Assembly: GCA_965603365.1 (NCBI GenBank) | Contig: CBFDCR010000025.1 | Coordinates: 1 to 62,624, forward strand | From: JAHELQ01 sp965603365 | GTDB taxonomy: Bacteria; Acidobacteriota; Aminicenantia; UBA2199 | Length of the DNA: 62,624 bases | Direction: 5' to 3' | Shown here: positions 8,629-15,987 of the stretch, one piece after another | Layout of the letters: every line of letters begins with the position of its first letter | Position numbering within the stretch: position 1 is the stretch's first letter | Notes under the pieces: model-generated | Seen by the model: only the letters and a program-made list of their open reading frames with translations | Database searches by the model: none | Told to the model about the DNA's origin: nothing | Translations under genes and position numbers: made by a program

Positions 8629-8738
8629 TGACTCTGTGTCGGGATTTCACAAAATTGGGTTGACTTTGTGACAAAAAACGGCTAAAATTACCCCGACTTT
8701 GTTACAAGATTTCCTGGAAATTGGGTTGACTTTGTGAC
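8629..8738 (+). repeat. 33-bp-period direct repeats upstream of DUF4143 ATPase 1
   Basis: Four diverged units have their (T/C)GACT core at 8629, 8661, 8694 and 8727, spaced 32, 33 and 33 bp; the last is partial. The core of two units, TTTGTGACAAA, is a palindrome around one base. The array ends about 40 bases before the ATPase start. It shares a skeleton (TTG, TTT, GACA and CTAAAATT at fixed offsets) with the repeats upstream of the second DUF4143 gene. Confidence 0.75.
8660..8688 (+). promoter_or_regulatory. Promoter embedded in the repeat array
   Basis: TTGACT (8660-8665) and TAAAAT (8683-8688) with a 17-base spacer lie inside repeat unit 2. The predicted transcript would begin about 8695, placing the last two units in the leader. 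Confidence 0.5.
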
Positions 8739-8778
8739 AGGGTCAATTGAATGTATCACTGTAGAGAGGTTTCAATTC

Positions 8779-10131
8779 ATGTTTTTCAGGAATGTTATCG
8801 GTGAATTAAGAAGATGGGCGGTTGAAGAGGAGAGAAAACCTTTAATTCTCCGGGGCGCCCGCCAGGTGGGTAAAACCACTGCGGTGGATATATTTTCAAA
8901 GGATTTTGACGCCTACCTCTCCTTTAACCTGGAAAAGAAGGAAGATGCAGCGATTTTTAACCGGGATCTCTCCATCGACCAATTGATCCAGGCCATCTTT
9001 TTCAGCCGAAATGTCCCCTATACGAAGAGTAAAAAGATACTTCTGTTTATCGATGAAATACAGAATTCGCCCCGGGCAGTGGCCATGATGCGCTACTTTT
9101 TTGAATCCGCCAGCAACCTCTATGTGTGTGCCGCCGGTTCCCTGTTGGAAGCCGTCATCGGCCAAAAGCAAATTGGCTTCCCGGTGGGCCGGGTCCGCTA
9201 CCTGTTTATGTATCCCCTGACCTTTGCCGAGTTCCTCAATGCCTGTGGTGAAGAGGCTGCCATCCAGTTATATCACCGGGTGCCCCTGCCGGATTACGCG
9301 TTTCCCAAACTCATGAAACTGTTTCATCGGTTTTCCCAGGTTGGAGGTATGCCGGAAGTCATCAAAAAATTTCTCCAACAAGAAGATATCGTCTCCCTGA
9401 AACCGGTGTACCAGGGGCTTTTGACCTCTTACCTGGACGATGTCGGTAAATATGCCCGCAAAGAGACCATGGTGGAGGTGATTCGCCATGCCATCGAGAC
9501 CTCGCCCTTTGAGGCGGGAAAACGCATTAAATTTCAGGGATTTGGACGATCCAACTATAAATCCCGGGAGATGGGGGAGGCATTAAAGACCCTCCAGCGG
9601 GCCATGTTGATCTACCTTCTCTACCCGGCCACTACAAGTGATCTCCCCATCATGCCGGATTTCAAGAAGTCCCCCAAACTACAATTCCTGGATACCGGTT
9701 TACTCAACTATGTGGTGGGGCTTCAAGGATATTTCTTTCAATATGAAGATCTCCACTCCTTTTACCAGGGTACGCTGGCAGAACACATCGTGGCCCAGGA
9801 ACTATTGGGAATGGATATCCATGCCCCCGGCAAACTCTCCTTTTGGGTGAGGGAGCAGAAACAGTCCAATGCCGAGGTGGATTTCATCGTGCCTTACCGG
9901 CAATATATCGTCCCGGTAGAAGTTAAGGCCGGTAAGACCGGCAGCCTCCGCTCCCTGCACCAATTTATAGACCGGGCCAGCCATCCCTATGCGGTGCGCC
10001 TCTATGCCGGTCCCCTACAAACTGCGGATGCCCAAACCCCGGCGGGCAAGCCCTACAAGCTCCTGAACCTTCCCTACTTTCTGGCTGGCAAACTCTACGA
10101 CTACCTCTCCTGGTTCATCGGCGAAAAGTAA
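8779..10131 (+). CDS. DUF4143 ATPase 1 (AAA_14 plus DUF4143)
   Basis: A 450-residue ATPase. Walker A is RGARQVGKTT at about 25-34, Walker B LLFIDEIQNSPRA at about 88-100. The DUF4143 C-terminus carries AEVDFIV and PVEVKAG (about 362-384), a D-(x)n-E-x-K arrangement like PD-(D/E)XK nucleases. The family is abundant in prokaryotes, often in many copies, and its function is unknown. The start is set at ATG 8779, with GAGAGG 8-9 bases upstream; the longer GTG form at 8734 would begin inside a repeat unit. It is followed after 10 bp by a hydrolase gene. Confidence 0.9.
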   Translation: MFFRNVIGELRRWAVEEERKPLILRGARQVGKTTAVDIFSKDFDAYLSFNLEKKEDAAIFNRDLSIDQLIQAIFFSRNVPYTKSKKILLFIDEIQNSPRAVAMMRYFFESASNLYVCAAGSLLEAVIGQKQIGFPVGRVRYLFMYPLTFAEFLNACGEEAAIQLYHRVPLPDYAFPKLMKLFHRFSQVGGMPEVIKKFLQQEDIVSLKPVYQGLLTSYLDDVGKYARKETMVEVIRHAIETSPFEAGKRIKFQGFGRSNYKSREMGEALKTLQRAMLIYLLYPATTSDLPIMPDFKKSPKLQFLDTGLLNYVVGLQGYFFQYEDLHSFYQGTLAEHIVAQELLGMDIHAPGKLSFWVREQKQSNAEVDFIVPYRQYIVPVEVKAGKTGSLRSLHQFIDRASHPYAVRLYAGPLQTADAQTPAGKPYKLLNLPYFLAGKLYDYLSWFIGEK

Positions 10132-10141
10132 AGGAGGCGAT

Positions 10142-11002
10142 GTGGAATACTGGGGAATGACCATGTTGGGACAGGATGAGTGTTTATTAGAGGGTGAGCA
10201 GGGCCGGATTGTTGAAGCCAGGCCGCTGGAGGTGGCGTCGCGCCATAGAGGGCAGGTGGAGATTTTCAAGATCAAGTATCTCAGTGACGGCTTGAAGATC
10301 GTGGGGTTTGTGCTGATGCCGGCCGGGGTCAAGGCGGGGGCAGGCAGGCCCGCCATCGTGTACAACCGGGGCGGCATCGGCGATTCCCACAAAATCGATC
10401 TTGATACCCTGGCCTATCTCTGCCTCTTGCCGGCCAACGGCTATGTGGTGGTGGCCAGCCAGTACCGGGGCAACGGCGGCAGCGAAGGCAGTGAAAGTTA
10501 CCTGGACAGGGATGTGGAGGACGTGAGGCATATCCTGGCACTGGTGAAGAGCCTGGAATATGTAGACCCTGGGAGGGTGGGCATACTGGGATTCTCCCGG
10601 GGCGCAGCCGTCACCTACCAGTTGCTGAGAGAGCAGGTGGAGATCAAGGCCGCCGGCGTGATGGGCTGTGCCACCGACTTCGTGGACGCCTACGATAAGC
10701 TGCCCCACTACCGGCCCTTCTTAGAGGCTGTCTTTCATGGGACACCCCTGACAGCGAAGGCGGAGTATACCCGGCGGTCTCCCTCGTACTGGCCCGACAA
10801 AATCAACGTGCCGCTGCTGATCATCCAGGGCACCGACGACCACCACGTCCCCCCAGCCCAGGTCCGGGAATTTGCCCGGAAGCTCAAGGGCCTTCAAAAA
10901 GTCCACGAACTGGTGATTTACCCCGAGGCAGACCACACCCTGGACCGGGTAGGCGAGGATAAAGACCGCCGCATCCTGGCCTGGTTCAAAAAATATATCT
11001 AA
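10142..11002 (+). CDS. Alpha/beta hydrolase of the prolyl-oligopeptidase type (S9-like)
   Basis: The 286-residue cytosolic protein has an alpha/beta-hydrolase core. The oxyanion region is YNRGGIG, the nucleophile elbow GFSRG (Ser about residue 159), the Asp in GTDDHHVP (about 233) and the His in EADHTLD (about 266). It resembles the C-terminal catalytic domain of dipeptidyl peptidases without the propeller, so it is a peptidase or esterase of unknown substrate. AAGGAGG overlaps the stop of the ATPase gene. GTG 10142 has only 4 bases of spacing, and ATG 10157 is an alternative. It is probably co-transcribed with the ATPase. Confidence 0.8.
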   Translation: MEYWGMTMLGQDECLLEGEQGRIVEARPLEVASRHRGQVEIFKIKYLSDGLKIVGFVLMPAGVKAGAGRPAIVYNRGGIGDSHKIDLDTLAYLCLLPANGYVVVASQYRGNGGSEGSESYLDRDVEDVRHILALVKSLEYVDPGRVGILGFSRGAAVTYQLLREQVEIKAAGVMGCATDFVDAYDKLPHYRPFLEAVFHGTPLTAKAEYTRRSPSYWPDKINVPLLIIQGTDDHHVPPAQVREFARKLKGLQKVHELVIYPEADHTLDRVGEDKDRRILAWFKKYI

Positions 11003-11058
11003 TCTCTACATTTCTCCGCCAGTCTCCCGTTTCGACAATAAGCAGCAGATGGCGGCTA

Positions 11059-11086
11059 TTGAAAAATCGGGCTTAATGTGTATAAT
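11059..11086 (+). promoter_or_regulatory. Promoter of the VapBC-like operon
   Basis: TTGAAA (11059-11064), a 16-base spacer and TATAAT (11081-11086) give a predicted leader of about 15 bases to the antitoxin ATG. Confidence 0.55.
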
Positions 11087-11107
11087 ATATGGTGTTTGAG
11101 GTGTATG

Positions 11108-11299
11108 ATGAGGACAAACATTAATATTGACGATTACTTAATCGACGAATGCCGCCGGTTGTCTTCTTTAAAAAATAAAAAAGAGATCGTGGATGCCGCC
11201 TTGCGGGAATTCATCAAATCCTTAAAGCGCCGAAGAATGCTGCTAATGGAAGGAAAAGTCGAATGGGAGGGCAATCTGGATGAGATGAGGTCTATTTGA
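11108..11299 (+). CDS. vapB: VapB-type antitoxin
   Basis: A 63-residue ribbon-helix-helix-like antitoxin. The opening MRTNINIDDYLIDEC is typical of the VapB family (PF09957) and would bind the operator, while the basic and acidic C-terminal tail would wrap the toxin. ATG 11108 is preferred to 11105 because GAGG is then six bases upstream. Its stop overlaps the toxin start, as is usual for such pairs. Confidence 0.85.
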   Translation: MRTNINIDDYLIDECRRLSSLKNKKEIVDAALREFIKSLKRRRMLLMEGKVEWEGNLDEMRSI

Positions 11300-11694
11300 A
11301 AATTGTCGCCGACACATCCGTATGGATTGACTTTTTTAATGGGCAAAGTAACCGGCAAACATCATTTCTTAAAAAAAATCTAAGCGAAGACAGGCCGATT
11401 TATTTTATCCCTGTTATTATTCAAGAGATACTTCAGGGGATTAAGAGAGAGGAGAGTTTCGAAGATATTCTCGATTTGATAAGCGGTTTTCCAGTCATGG
11501 ATACAGATCCGGTTGTGGATGCCATCGAAGCGGCCAGATTGTATCGTTCTCTTCGGAAAAGAGGGATTACCATCCGAAAATCCAACGATTGTTTGATTGC
11601 CTCAATTTGTATCAGAAATGATGCGCTCCTGGTGTTCCGGGACAGAGATTTCGACCTGATCGCCCGCCACTCACCCCTCCAGATCTTCGAATAA
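11296..11694 (+). CDS. vapC: VapC-type PIN-domain toxin
   Basis: A 132-residue PIN-domain RNase. The acidic site is complete by eye: Asp in VADTSVWIDFF (residue 6), Glu in IIQEILQG (about 44), Asp in KSNDCLIAS (about 98) and Asp in RDRDFD (about 115-117). VapC toxins cleave tRNA or rRNA when free of VapB. It starts at TTG, overlapping the antitoxin stop by 4 bp, with GAGG five bases upstream, so translation is coupled. Nothing suggests inactivation. Confidence 0.9.
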   Translation: MKIVADTSVWIDFFNGQSNRQTSFLKKNLSEDRPIYFIPVIIQEILQGIKREESFEDILDLISGFPVMDTDPVVDAIEAARLYRSLRKRGITIRKSNDCLIASICIRNDALLVFRDRDFDLIARHSPLQIFE

Positions 11695-11747
11695 TTAAAT
11701 TCAAAATTTTGGGAACCCTCCCCAATCTCCCTGTTTACAAAATGATT

Positions 11748-12167
11748 TCAGGCTGCGATTTCCACTCCTTTACGTCTTATCTCGTGGATCAATGTTTTCC
11801 ATGTTTCCTCGGCAAATTCTTTTAAGTTAATAGGATGGGGTTCGAGCCGGGCATCCACTTCAAAGGCAATTTTAGTGAGCTTCACCCTCACCTCGAATCG
11901 ATCCTGGCCGAAATCTTCGGAGATCACCGCAATGTCTATGTCACTGTCTTCACGATCATTATCCGTGGCAGATGAACCAAAGAGAATGATTTTGTGGAAC
12001 GAAATGTTCTTCTCCCGCAACTTTTCTATATACCTTTTCACAATATTTACAATTTCTCTGTTAGCCACTCTAACATCTCCTGAATAATTTTCATATACCT
12101 TGGCAGCCTCGAGATCCAGTTTAGATGATTTTGCCCAATATTCGATTAGATCTCGCTTTTTTTCCAT
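11748..12167 (-). CDS. MNT-type nucleotidyltransferase with HEPN-like N-terminal remnant
   Basis: The 139-residue product contains the minimal nucleotidyltransferase signature: GSS at about residue 64 and DSDIDIAVI about ten residues on. That segment normally starts close to the N-terminus, but here about 30 extra residues (IEYWAKSSKLDLEAAKVYENY) resemble the first helix of HEPN domains (YW..A..DL.AA). This suggests an in-frame deletion fused a HEPN gene start to its MNT partner. MNT proteins neutralise HEPN RNase toxins by AMP-ylation, but the toxin body and its RX4-6H motif are absent here. No good ribosome site is visible; a weak TTTAAA-17-TATAAT promoter lies just upstream. Confidence 0.75.
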   Translation of the reverse strand: MEKKRDLIEYWAKSSKLDLEAAKVYENYSGDVRVANREIVNIVKRYIEKLREKNISFHKIILFGSSATDNDREDSDIDIAVISEDFGQDRFEVRVKLTKIAFEVDARLEPHPINLKEFAEETWKTLIHEIRRKGVEIAA

Positions 12168-12257
12168 TTTGACTTACTATTATAAAGTAGTTCACCAAAA
12201 ATTTAAAGAGAGAAAATATTTTTAGAGAAAATTCATAACAAATGCCAATATTGAAAT

Positions 12258-12286
12258 TTGACAACATTTCATTTTCGTATTATATT
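12258..12286 (+). promoter_or_regulatory. Promoter of the Phd/RelE-type pair
   Basis: TTGACA (12258-12263) and TATATT (12281-12286) with a 17-base spacer; the predicted leader is about 17 bases. Confidence 0.6.
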
Positions 12287-12309
12287 TATTTACAGATTCG
12301 GAGGACAAC

Positions 12310-12570
12310 ATGCGGGCTATAACATTTGAATATGCCAGGGAAAACCTGGAAGAAGTGCTGGGCATGGCAAACCTTGAGGGTGAAGGTGTCGTTATTGTAC
12401 ACGGGGATAAAAATTTTGTGCTGATCGACAAAGAGATGTTGGATTCCATCTTTGAAACCATCGAACTGTCGAGAGATAAAGAGTTTGTTGACTCTTTAAA
12501 GAGGTCTGAGGAAGAGATAAAAAAGGGGGAATTCTATACCTACGAGGATATCTTTGGCCACAAAGTATAA
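12310..12570 (+). CDS. Phd/YefM-family antitoxin
   Basis: An 86-residue antitoxin. The Phd/YefM-like fold is suggested by the opening TFEYARENLEEVL and by the central VIVHGDKNFVLI with KEMLDSIFETIELSRD, the usual Phd spacing. The C-terminal acidic tail would bind the toxin. GGAGG lies five bases upstream of the ATG. Its 3' end overlaps the toxin gene by 17 bp. Confidence 0.82.
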   Translation: MRAITFEYARENLEEVLGMANLEGEGVVIVHGDKNFVLIDKEMLDSIFETIELSRDKEFVDSLKRSEEEIKKGEFYTYEDIFGHKV

Positions 12571-12811
12571 ATTAATCTTTTCCAAACAGGCGAAAAAGGA
12601 TATAGATCGATTAAGTCCGAAATTAAGGGATAAGGCCAGGCAAATTTTCCTGGCTTTATCAGGAAATCCCTATTTGGGCAAGGCTTTATTGGGGGATTTG
12701 AGAGGATATTATTCGTATCGGTTGTCTTATAAAGACAGGATTGTTTATTCTATCGATAAAGATCAAGTATTAATAAATATTCTGCGCGTTAAAACCCATT
12801 ACGGGGACTAA
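12554..12811 (+). CDS. RelE/ParE-superfamily toxin
   Basis: An 85-residue basic protein with the RelE-fold pattern: FSKQAKKDIDRL helix, KARQIFLALSGNPY, the strand GYYSYRLSYKDRIVYSI and the C-terminus RVKTHYGD. Members cleave ribosome-bound mRNA or inhibit gyrase, and which applies cannot be told from sequence. TTG 12554 is chosen because GAGG is six bases upstream and no in-frame ATG is nearer. It is translationally coupled to the antitoxin through the 17-bp overlap. Confidence 0.82.
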   Translation: MATKYKLIFSKQAKKDIDRLSPKLRDKARQIFLALSGNPYLGKALLGDLRGYYSYRLSYKDRIVYSIDKDQVLINILRVKTHYGD

Positions 12812-12855
12812 TAAGACGAAAGAACTGATCTCTGCCCTTTATTCTCCGTATGGCG

Positions 12856-13860
12856 TTATTTATTTTTCGGTTTATCAGTCGGCTTTAAATCTCCGATCAA
12901 TTTATCAAGTGATTCCTGGTATTTGTCGGGGTTTTCCCACTCCAGGAAGTCCCCAATGTGGCGGGTACGTCTGATTTCGGCGGCCCATGGCTGTTTTGTC
13001 TTCATTACATCATCATCCAATCGAATGGGGAAAAGAACGATCAGTTTTGATTTTCTTTCTTTTTCGAAAGCAGTTTCCACTTCCGATTCCACCCACGGAC
13101 TGTCGATTGAATGTTTAGACAGCACAACTATTAACCTGTCATGTTTTTTTATAGCCTCGTCAATTGCAGGCCTGATCTTGTCGCCGGTCCTCATATCCGC
13201 AGGTGCATAATAGCAATCAATCTCTCTTTTTCGCATATCGTCATAAAGGCGGTCGGCAAATTCTTTATCTTTGCGGGAATGACTTATGAAACATGAATAA
13301 TACTGAATTGGCTGCTTCAGAAAAGTCGGAAGATACTCTATATATGTGTCTGGCAAACCACAACCCCTCAAAAATTCAATCGGTAGTGTTCCTGATCTTT
13401 GAATAGTTTTAAAGTCAATGATACTTGGTAATATGTGAATACAAGAGTCTAAACCTCTGGCATTTTTTAAATCAGTGTCTCCAAAAGCTGTATCAGATAA
13501 AATTGTGTTTTCCAGGTTCGCTTCTGCCAGGTTAGCTCTTAAAAGATATGTGAGCATTAGGCTTGCTCTTCTTAAATCGGCCTTATAGAGTATTGCCGCT
13601 GTAAGATTTGCCTGGTTAAGGTTTGCTTCCGTTAAATTGACTTTGGTAAGATCGGAACTTCTAAGGTCTGCTTGACTGAGATCTGCATTACTAAGATTGA
13701 CATTAACAAGATTTGTTTCGGTGAAGTCTATGAAGCTAAGCTCTTCATTGCTTAGATCGACGTTTTTTAGGTCTGGTTTAATATCTGGGTTTTCTTTCCG
13801 CCATTTATTCCATACCTCAACACCTTGCTTCAAAATTTTCAAATGTTCTTCATTGCCCAT
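12856..13860 (-). CDS. Pentapeptide-repeat TIR-domain protein
   Basis: A 334-residue protein with two parts. Residues about 30-140 are pentapeptide repeats (runs of A(D/N)LxxA), which form a right-handed beta-helix. A linker with FLRGCGLPDTYIEYLP follows, then a TIR domain from about 190 (SCFISHSRKDKEFADRLYDDM) with SPWVESEVETAF holding the candidate catalytic Glu. It is likely an NADase-type or signalling effector, by family analogy. GAGG is eight bases upstream of the ATG. It lies 46 bp downstream of the YefM-YoeB pair on the same strand with no strong terminator between, so it may be the third gene of that operon. Confidence 0.88.
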   Translation of the reverse strand: MGNEEHLKILKQGVEVWNKWRKENPDIKPDLKNVDLSNEELSFIDFTETNLVNVNLSNADLSQADLRSSDLTKVNLTEANLNQANLTAAILYKADLRRASLMLTYLLRANLAEANLENTILSDTAFGDTDLKNARGLDSCIHILPSIIDFKTIQRSGTLPIEFLRGCGLPDTYIEYLPTFLKQPIQYYSCFISHSRKDKEFADRLYDDMRKREIDCYYAPADMRTGDKIRPAIDEAIKKHDRLIVVLSKHSIDSPWVESEVETAFEKERKSKLIVLFPIRLDDDVMKTKQPWAAEIRRTRHIGDFLEWENPDKYQESLDKLIGDLKPTDKPKNK

Positions 13861-13885
13861 TGTTTTTACCTCTAAATTTAATTGT

Positions 13886-13906
13886 CAGTTCTCATCGATA
13901 GAACCG
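13886..13906 (-). other. Short hairpin directly after the yoeB stop codon
   Basis: On the minus strand CGGTTCT and AGAACTG pair (one G-T) around a 7-base loop. There is no U-tract, so it is more likely an mRNA-stability or partial-attenuation element than a terminator. Confidence 0.3.
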
Positions 13907-14170
13907 TTATTCGTAATGGGTCCACATGCGGATGATCTTGATGGTTTTTTCTGCTTTTAAGACTTGGTACACCAGCCTGTGCTGGATATTGATGCGGCGT
14001 GAATAGGCGCCTGACAGGTCCCCCAACAATTTCTCAAAAGGCGGGGGATTTTGATAAGGATTTTCGCTGATTATTTCCAATAGCTGTTGGGCTTTGGCTT
14101 TTAAGCCGCAGGCAGCCAATTTTTTTGCATCTTTTTGGGCTTGCCGGGTATATACGATCTGCCAATTCAA
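13907..14170 (-). CDS. yoeB: Txe/YoeB-family mRNA interferase toxin
   Basis: An 87-residue toxin matching YoeB closely: the opening WQIVYTRQAQKDAKKL, then ENPYQNPPPFEKLLGDLSG, INIQHRLVYQV and the C-terminus MWTHYE. The Arg, His and Tyr corresponding to the catalytic set are present. YoeB cleaves mRNA at the ribosomal A site when YefM is degraded. It follows the antitoxin gene by 3 bp on the same strand. Confidence 0.9.
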   Translation of the reverse strand: MNWQIVYTRQAQKDAKKLAACGLKAKAQQLLEIISENPYQNPPPFEKLLGDLSGAYSRRINIQHRLVYQVLKAEKTIKIIRMWTHYE

Positions 14171-14173
14171 AGG

Positions 14174-14416
14174 TTACCAGTCCAGTTCTTTTGAACATTC
14201 TTCCAGCGGCGTGGCCAGTCCTTCCCGGATCGAATCTCTCATGCCGGGCACAGACAACAAATAGAGGGTCTCCTGGATGGCCCGCCAGTCTTCTTCGGAA
14301 ATCAAAACCGCGTTGGCCCGCTTGCCGGTGATGGTGATCGGTTCATGGGAGGCGGCGGCTTCATCGATCAACCGGTAAAACCTGGCTCTGGCTTCCGTGG
14401 CCGTCAGTGTGTTCAT
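14174..14416 (-). CDS. yefM: YefM/Phd-family antitoxin
   Basis: An 80-residue antitoxin with the classical start MNTLTATEARARFYRLID, then EPITITGKRANAVLISEEDW and ETLYLLSVPGM, all hallmarks of YefM. The N-terminal half should bind the operator in its own promoter and the C-terminal half YoeB. GAGAGG lies five to six bases upstream of the ATG. It is the first gene of a probable yefM-yoeB-TIR operon. Confidence 0.9.
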   Translation of the reverse strand: MNTLTATEARARFYRLIDEAAASHEPITITGKRANAVLISEEDWRAIQETLYLLSVPGMRDSIREGLATPLEECSKELDW

Positions 14417-14447
14417 ACGTACCTCTCTTCAGTATAAATTCTCTGAT

Positions 14448-14476
14448 ATGATACGTAATGCCGTACGTATTGTCAA
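14448..14476 (-). promoter_or_regulatory. yefM promoter with palindromic operator
   Basis: On the minus strand TTGACA (14471-14476) and TATCAT (14448-14453) are 17 bases apart. Overlapping the spacer is an inverted repeat, ATACGTA and TACGTAT around six bases (14451-14470), which is the expected place for YefM/YoeB autorepression. A further TACGTA overlaps the antitoxin start region. Confidence 0.75.
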
Positions 14477-14513
14477 GTGATATTTTTTTACATATCCGGG
14501 TTGTGGCTTGTAA

Positions 14514-14612
14514 GTCGAAAATTACCTTGTATTTTGGACACTTTTTGTCTAAAATTGCCTTGTATTTTAGACATTTTTCGTCTATAATAACCTTGTTTTT
14601 TAGACAAGGATG
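14514..14612 (+). repeat. 33-bp direct repeats upstream of DUF4143 ATPase 2
   Basis: Three units start at 14514, 14547 and 14580, exactly 33 bp apart. Unit 2 contains a perfect inverted repeat (GTCTAAAAT and ATTTTAGAC around 8 bases); units 1 and 3 carry it with one and two mismatches. The third unit supplies the -10 box and the ribosome site of the ATPase gene, so the array physically overlaps the expression signals. Confidence 0.85.
14560..14588 (+). promoter_or_regulatory. Promoter of DUF4143 ATPase 2 inside the repeats
   Basis: TTGTAT (14560-14565), a 17-base spacer, then TATAAT (14583-14588). The -10 exists because unit 3 reads CTATAAT where unit 2 reads CTAAAAT. Predicted +1 is about 14595, a leader of about 24 bases. 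Confidence 0.55.
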
Positions 14613-14618
14613 CCAGGT

Positions 14619-15944
14619 ATGAAACGGGATATTGAAAACATCTTAAACCAATGGAGATATGAATCCAACCGGATGCCCCTGATGGTACGGGGCGCCCGTC
14701 AGGTAGGCAAATCATACACCATAACGGAGTTTGGGGAAAGGGAATTTGAAAATCTCGTTACCGTTAACTTTGAACAGCAGCCGGAATACAAGAATTGCTT
14801 TTCGACATTGGTTCCGAAAGAAATCATAAGCACCATTTCGGTTATCAATATGTCGGACGTCATACCCGGCAAGACCCTTCTATTTCTGGATGAAATCCAG
14901 GAATGTCCCAGGGCCATCACTGCATTGAGATATTTTCATGAACAGATGCCGGAACTTCATGTTATCGGGGCCGGTTCGTTATTGGACTTTGTTCTCTCCG
15001 AAGAAGACACCAGGATGCCTGTGGGCAGGGTCCAATATTTGTATATGAAACCCCTTTCCTTCCTGGAGTTCCTGGATGCAGTGGGAGAAAACAGGTCCAG
15101 GCAGATCATCGAAGATACCGGCTGGGACAGCCCGGTAAACCCGGCTGTCCATGACCACCTGCTTGCCTGGGTAAAGAAGTATGCGATTGTGGGCGGAATG
15201 CCCAAAGCCGCCGCGGAATATGTTGCTTCGGGTGACCTGAATCGATGTCACCGTATCCAATCGTCAATTATTCAAACCTACCGGGATGACTTCGGCAAAT
15301 ATTCCAGCCAGGTCAAGCACAAATACCTGCAAAAAATATTTTCCGCCGTCCCTAAGATGGTGGGTGAGAAATTTAAGTACTCCCGGGTTGATGACAGTAT
15401 ACACTCCCGGAACTTAAAAGAGGCGGTGGAATTGTTGGAGAAAGCAGGTGTGGTTTACCGGGTACTAAAGACCCACGGCAGCGGCCTTCCCCTCGATGTC
15501 AATGCCAATGAACGGTATTTCAAGGCGGTTTTCCTGGATATCGGGTTGATGCAAAACATTTGTGGGTTGAGAAGTGAAACACTGATGGCGGAAGATTTTA
15601 TAGAAGTGAATGCGGGTGCGGTTGCGGAACAATTTGTCGCCCAGGAACTGCTGGCATACCGCGATGAATTCGATGAACCCTCCTTATACTACTGGGCGCG
15701 TGAAGAACGCAGCAGCAGTGCTGAGGTGGATTACCTGGTCCCCTGTTTTTCATATGCTTTACCGCTGGAAGTGAAAGCAGGAAAAACCGGGACTTTGCGC
15801 AGTATGCACCTTTTTTTGGCGAGATATCCCTGCCCGGTGGGAGTAAGGGTATCCCGCCTGCCCTTTAGTGATAATCCGCCAATTATTTCAGTGCCTTTTT
15901 ATGGCGTTAAAAGAATCCCGGAAATGGTAAAACATCATTTCTAA
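14619..15944 (+). CDS. DUF4143 ATPase 2 (AAA_14 plus DUF4143)
   Basis: A 441-residue homologue of the 8779 gene. Walker A RGARQVGKSY is at about 23-32, Walker B LLFLDEIQECPRA at about 88-100. The C-terminal DUF4143 domain has AEVDYLV and PLEVKAGKTG (about 370-390), again a nuclease-like D...ExK pattern. ATG 14619 is preferred over ATG 14610 because AAGGA is eight bases upstream of the former; 14610 overlaps that site. The two ATPases are clearly diverged and so not a recent duplication, yet they share the 33-bp repeat arrangement. Confidence 0.9.
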   Translation: MKRDIENILNQWRYESNRMPLMVRGARQVGKSYTITEFGEREFENLVTVNFEQQPEYKNCFSTLVPKEIISTISVINMSDVIPGKTLLFLDEIQECPRAITALRYFHEQMPELHVIGAGSLLDFVLSEEDTRMPVGRVQYLYMKPLSFLEFLDAVGENRSRQIIEDTGWDSPVNPAVHDHLLAWVKKYAIVGGMPKAAAEYVASGDLNRCHRIQSSIIQTYRDDFGKYSSQVKHKYLQKIFSAVPKMVGEKFKYSRVDDSIHSRNLKEAVELLEKAGVVYRVLKTHGSGLPLDVNANERYFKAVFLDIGLMQNICGLRSETLMAEDFIEVNAGAVAEQFVAQELLAYRDEFDEPSLYYWAREERSSSAEVDYLVPCFSYALPLEVKAGKTGTLRSMHLFLARYPCPVGVRVSRLPFSDNPPIISVPFYGVKRIPEMVKHHF

Positions 15945-15987
15945 AAGCGGTACTTTTGGGTGGAAAAGTGGGGGGAATTCCTTTATA

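Noticed and set aside
8629..8738. Insertion-sequence terminal repeats
   Set aside because: The repeats are direct, only on one side of the gene, and no transposase or target duplication is present.
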